Shown: positions 61,331 through 64,000 of the stretch, piece after piece
Layout: the number at the start of each line of letters is the position of its first letter
Numbering within the stretch: the first letter of the stretch is position 1
Assembly: GCF_900109315.1 (NCBI RefSeq)
Contig: NZ_FOJC01000004.1
Span: 1-64,000 of the forward strand
Direction: 5' to 3'
From: [Haemophilus] ducreyi
GTDB lineage: Bacteria; Pseudomonadota; Gammaproteobacteria; Enterobacterales; Pasteurellaceae
Length of the DNA stretch: 64,000 nt
Made by a program: the position numbers and the translations under genes
Notes under the pieces: generated by a model
Told to the model about the DNA's origin: nothing
Database searches by the model: none
Seen by the model: the letters and a program-made list of their open reading frames with translations, nothing else

Positions 61331-61817
61331 AAAGGTTACCTTTTAATATTATACAAAAATTACCTTACAAATACATAAAGCAATCTTGCTGATTGACGTC
61401 AACCATTTAACGTCAACTTAAAATTAATTCTGTCAAAATTAGTTGTTTTTGTCAATATTCTTATTGGGCTATAATCAGAATTCAACAGGCGGTTCATTGT
61501 TTTGATTTTCTAGCTAAACATCCATAATTGAATTATTACTATAAATTTCGCATAATGATTATTTGATATTAAATAAATGTTAATCCATTTTTAATAGTAT
61601 TAAATTATTTTGCAAATTAAGTGTAAATACAAAAAGCTTAAATTAAGCAAAACCACTAAATATTTAATTAAATTTGTTCCATAAAATTACAAAAGTAAAT
61701 TATTTTTGTGACGTACTTCACATTTTTATAATATTTTCTGTTAAACTCTTGTTTTAATTATTAATGTATTAAAATTTTTACTCTATTTATTCCCAATAAC
61801 CTTAAACAGAGACCAAA
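61331..61817. promoter_or_regulatory. Divergent control region between the intact porin and priC
   Basis: 487 bp without a gene. On the minus strand a TATAAT (complement of 61348-61353) lies about 18 bp before the porin ATG. Two direct copies of ACGTCAAC (61396-61403 and 61410-61417), the first within the palindrome TTGACGTCAA, lie about 40-60 bp upstream of that -10. A dif-like word (TTCGCATAA at 61547-61555 with ATTAAAT at 61568-61574) is also present. The rest is AT-rich. Confidence 0.45.
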
Positions 61818-62345
61818 ATGCATAATTTTGTCAGTCAAATTCAACAAGAATTAGCTATTTTTCTTCCTTATCAGGAACAGTTGGTGACTATAAATAGTGC
61901 CTTATTTGCAAAAAAAACACAAAAAGTAACCGATTTTATGCAAGAAATTGAAGCAACTGCATTGTTATTACATCAACAACAAACTGAAGAATATTTAGAC
62001 GTGTATTCAAGAAAGTTATTCCAACAATTTGAAGCTTTATATAAAGTCATGATCAAATTGAAAGTAAATAATCAAACTGAAAACATGGTATTTTGTTCAT
62101 CTTTTCGATTTGAAAAAAATATCCATGCTTTACCGCCCGTTAAACGTTTAACCGAATATAAAAAAGCATTACGTGCTTTAAATGAAAAAATCAGTTGGTT
62201 AATTAAAATGAGTTACACGAATGGTAACGAGAATATTCAACAGCAGATTCAAGAAACAGAATTTCGTAAGCAGAAATGTTTGAAAGCTATTGATGAGTTA
62301 GAGGAAGAGATATTAATATTACACTTAAATAAAAAAGGGGCTTAA
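61818..62345 (+). CDS. priC: Primosomal replication protein N'' (PriC)
   Basis: Helps reload DnaB at stalled forks. The 175 residues are mainly helical with the family words FCSSFRFEKN and LPPVKRLTEYKKALRALNEKI (about 104-128). It is a single gene ending in a hairpin that it shares with convergent galU. Confidence 0.88.
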   Translation: MHNFVSQIQQELAIFLPYQEQLVTINSALFAKKTQKVTDFMQEIEATALLLHQQQTEEYLDVYSRKLFQQFEALYKVMIKLKVNNQTENMVFCSSFRFEKNIHALPPVKRLTEYKKALRALNEKISWLIKMSYTNGNENIQQQIQETEFRKQKCLKAIDELEEEILILHLNKKGA

Positions 62346-62356
62346 ACCCCTTTATA
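62332..62356. terminator. Bidirectional terminator between priC and galU
   Basis: Perfect stem AAAGGGG (62334-62340)/CCCCTTT (62347-62353) overlapping the priC stop codon, with A and T runs on either side. Confidence 0.82.
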
Positions 62357-62372
62357 TTATTTATCATAGGTT

Positions 62373-63260
62373 TTACAAGCTTTTCGCTAGTTCTTTAATG
62401 ATTTTTTGGAATTGTTGACCGCATTTTTCGTGACGTAAGCTATACTCCACAAAAACCTCCATATAACCTAATTTATCACCACAATCAAAAGCACGCCCTG
62501 TCATATGGAATGCTTCAACAGTTTCTTTTTCGATCAGCATATCAATCGCATCCGTTAATTGAATTTCATCCCCTACCCCTACAGGCGTACGTTCTAATAG
62601 ATCCCAAATAGTTGCAGAGAAAACATAGCGTCCTACAATGGCAAGATTAGAAGGGGCATTCTCAATAGATGGTTTTTCAACCATTTTAGCGATTTTGGCT
62701 GTTTCTCCTGCACGAATGTTATCCGTTGCACAATCAACTATACCATAATTGCTAACATCTTCTTGTGGTACGGGTGCAACCATAATTTGACTACATTGAG
62801 TTTCTGAAAAACGTTTAATCATAGCGGCTAAATTTTCTGTTTTAGGGTTAGCGGTAAAATCAGCTAAAATAACGTCCGGTAAAACAACTGCAAATGGCTC
62901 TTTACCCACAACCGCTTTACCGCATAAAACAGCATGCCCTAATCCTTTTGCTTGTCCTTGGCGAACATGCATTAACGTAACATCATTCGGTACAATTGAA
63001 CGAACTTCATCTAACAATTGGCGTTTAACACGTTTTTCCAACATTGTTTCCAATTCAAAAGAAGTGTCGAAATGATTTTCGATCGCATTTTTAGATGAGT
63101 GTGTCACGAATACGATTTCTTTAATACCGGCTGCAACACATTCATTGACAATGTATTGAATGAGTGGTTTATCTGCAATAGTTAACATTTCTTTAGGAAT
63201 GGCTTTAGTAGCCGGAAGCATTCGTGTTCCTAAGCCTGCAACAGGAATAATGACTTTCAT
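62373..63260 (-). CDS. galU: UTP-glucose-1-phosphate uridylyltransferase
   Basis: Makes UDP-glucose for LOS/LPS and other glycans. The 295 residues show the nucleotidyltransferase signature [21 protein letters not shown] (about 6-26), VLPDVILAD and the sugar-binding VEKP segment. It starts 10 bp after the csrA stop, so the two are probably co-transcribed. Confidence 0.96.
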   Translation of the reverse strand: MKVIIPVAGLGTRMLPATKAIPKEMLTIADKPLIQYIVNECVAAGIKEIVFVTHSSKNAIENHFDTSFELETMLEKRVKRQLLDEVRSIVPNDVTLMHVRQGQAKGLGHAVLCGKAVVGKEPFAVVLPDVILADFTANPKTENLAAMIKRFSETQCSQIMVAPVPQEDVSNYGIVDCATDNIRAGETAKIAKMVEKPSIENAPSNLAIVGRYVFSATIWDLLERTPVGVGDEIQLTDAIDMLIEKETVEAFHMTGRAFDCGDKLGYMEVFVEYSLRHEKCGQQFQKIIKELAKSL

Positions 63261-63270
63261 TACGTAATCC

Positions 63271-63459
63271 TTATACTGATTCCGGTATATTATCTGCTAA
63301 TGCTTTAATTTGGTGATAAATTTCTTCACGATGAACTACAATATTTTTAGGTGCATTGACGCCCAATTTAACTTGATTGCCTCTTACACTAAGCACGGTA
63401 ATTTCAATATCATCGCCAATTAATAAACTTTCACCAACTTTACGTGTTAGTACAAGCAT
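63271..63459 (-). CDS. csrA: Carbon storage regulator CsrA
   Basis: RNA-binding post-transcriptional regulator acting at GGA motifs in mRNA leaders. From ATG 63459 (AAGGTGG upstream) it has 62 residues: [20 protein letters not shown] and the RNA-contacting [10 protein letters not shown]. An in-frame upstream start at 63552 would overlap alaS and is rejected. It lies downstream of alaS as in other gammaproteobacteria, with galU next. Confidence 0.97.
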   Translation of the reverse strand: MLVLTRKVGESLLIGDDIEITVLSVRGNQVKLGVNAPKNIVVHREEIYHQIKALADNIPESV

Positions 63460-63514
63460 TATACCACCTTGTTTGTAAAATATAGCAAGATCTTTCCTTG
63501 TCTTGCTAATTGAA

Positions 63515-64000
63515 TTAAAGTTTAGAATGAATCCACTGTTTTGCAAAGGCAAGTGCAGTATCTAAATGCTGCGGTTCTGTTCCGCCGGCCATTGCCATAT
63601 CCGGACGACCTCCACCTTTACCACCAACCTGTTGAGCAATGAGTCCGACAAGTTCTCCTGCATTGACTTTATTGGAAAGATCTTTAGTCACACCAACAAT
63701 TAAATTAACTTTATCCGCTGATACGCTACCAAAAACAACAATAACGCTACTCAATTGATTTTTTAAATCATCGACCATCGTACGCAATGACTTACTTTCA
63801 ATACCTTCTAATTTTTGAATAACAACATTAATGCCATTAATTTGAACAACTTGTTTTGCCAATTCAGCACCTGCTTGTGCAGCGAGTTTATCTTTAAAAT
63901 GTTGTAATTCTTTTTCATTACGTTTTATTTTATCTTGCAATTGATAAATTTTATCTACTAATGAAAGGCTATCTGTTTTAAGTAATTCAGCACTTTGATG
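63515..64000 (-). CDS. alaS: Alanyl-tRNA synthetase, C-terminal part (gene continues beyond the window)
   Basis: About 161 C-terminal residues are visible, open at the window end. They comprise the coiled-coil linker ([20 protein letters not shown]) and the C-Ala domain with [16 protein letters not shown], which contacts tRNA and helps editing. The stop is 55 bp before csrA. Catalytic and editing domains lie outside the window. Confidence 0.95.
   Translation of the reverse strand, partial: HQSAELLKTDSLSLVDKIYQLQDKIKRNEKELQHFKDKLAAQAGAELAKQVVQINGINVVIQKLEGIESKSLRTMVDDLKNQLSSVIVVFGSVSADKVNLIVGVTKDLSNKVNAGELVGLIAQQVGGKGGGRPDMAMAGGTEPQHLDTALAFAKQWIHSKL

Overview
The window is AT-rich chromosomal DNA from a member of the Pasteurellaceae. 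Three things point there: the gene content and synteny (metY-rimP-nusA-infB-rbfA-truB, pheS-pheT-ihfA, alaS-csrA, ackA-pta), intergenic dyads built on AAGCGGT, and DNA-uptake-type words of the ACAAGCGGT form rather than AAGTGCGGT. An EPIYA-bearing large-exoprotein C-terminus, cpxRA, a chromosomal nadV, an RS1/CTX-like filamentous prophage at dif and tandem P2-type porins together suggest Haemophilus ducreyi. That species call is inference; no database was searched.

Layout. 1-2604: 3' end of a large exoprotein or effector gene with an EPVYA tyrosine motif and an HELTH zinc-protease motif. 2.8-9 kb: guaBA, then rlmE-ftsH. 9-18.4 kb: tyrP, a doubly nonsense-mutated glnD, zapG, rplM-rpsI, yaaA, a lipoprotein gene, fieF, a zinc-ribbon protein and a dead nitroreductase. 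18.6-25.1 kb: pheST-ihfA, an NlpC/P60 lipoprotein, a frameshifted bioD and an interrupted Mlc/NagC-type ROK regulator. 25.3-39.5 kb: rnd, lrp-ftsK, aroG-tsaB, tdk, zapB, a Nif3-type gene, cpxRA, mazG, accD-folC. 39.6-45.8 kb: initiator tRNA-Met followed by the translation/transcription operon. 45.9-51 kb: pta-ackA and nadV.

51.1-58.4 kb holds an inovirus-type prophage. The left end is a long forked inverted repeat resembling a CTXphi-type attP(+) hairpin. The right end is an intact dif site, and the two ends share 17 bp. Gene order is: a small orf, two reverse-strand regulatory/accessory genes, Rep, an ssDNA-binding protein, a small membrane protein, the major coat, a pIII-like adsorption protein, a pVI-like protein, Zot (pI) and a secretin (pIV). 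Rep, pIII, Zot and pIV all carry frameshifts and/or nonsense changes, so the phage looks unable to produce virions. The coat, ssDNA-binding, pVI-like and accessory genes are still open.

58.4-61.4 kb: two tandem P2-type porin genes, the downstream one broken by two frameshifts. 61.8-64 kb: priC, galU, csrA and the 3' end of alaS. At least five chromosomal loci (glnD, nitroreductase, bioD, ROK regulator, one porin) are recent pseudogenes, which fits a host-restricted bacterium undergoing genome reduction. No CRISPR array, rRNA or insertion sequence was seen.
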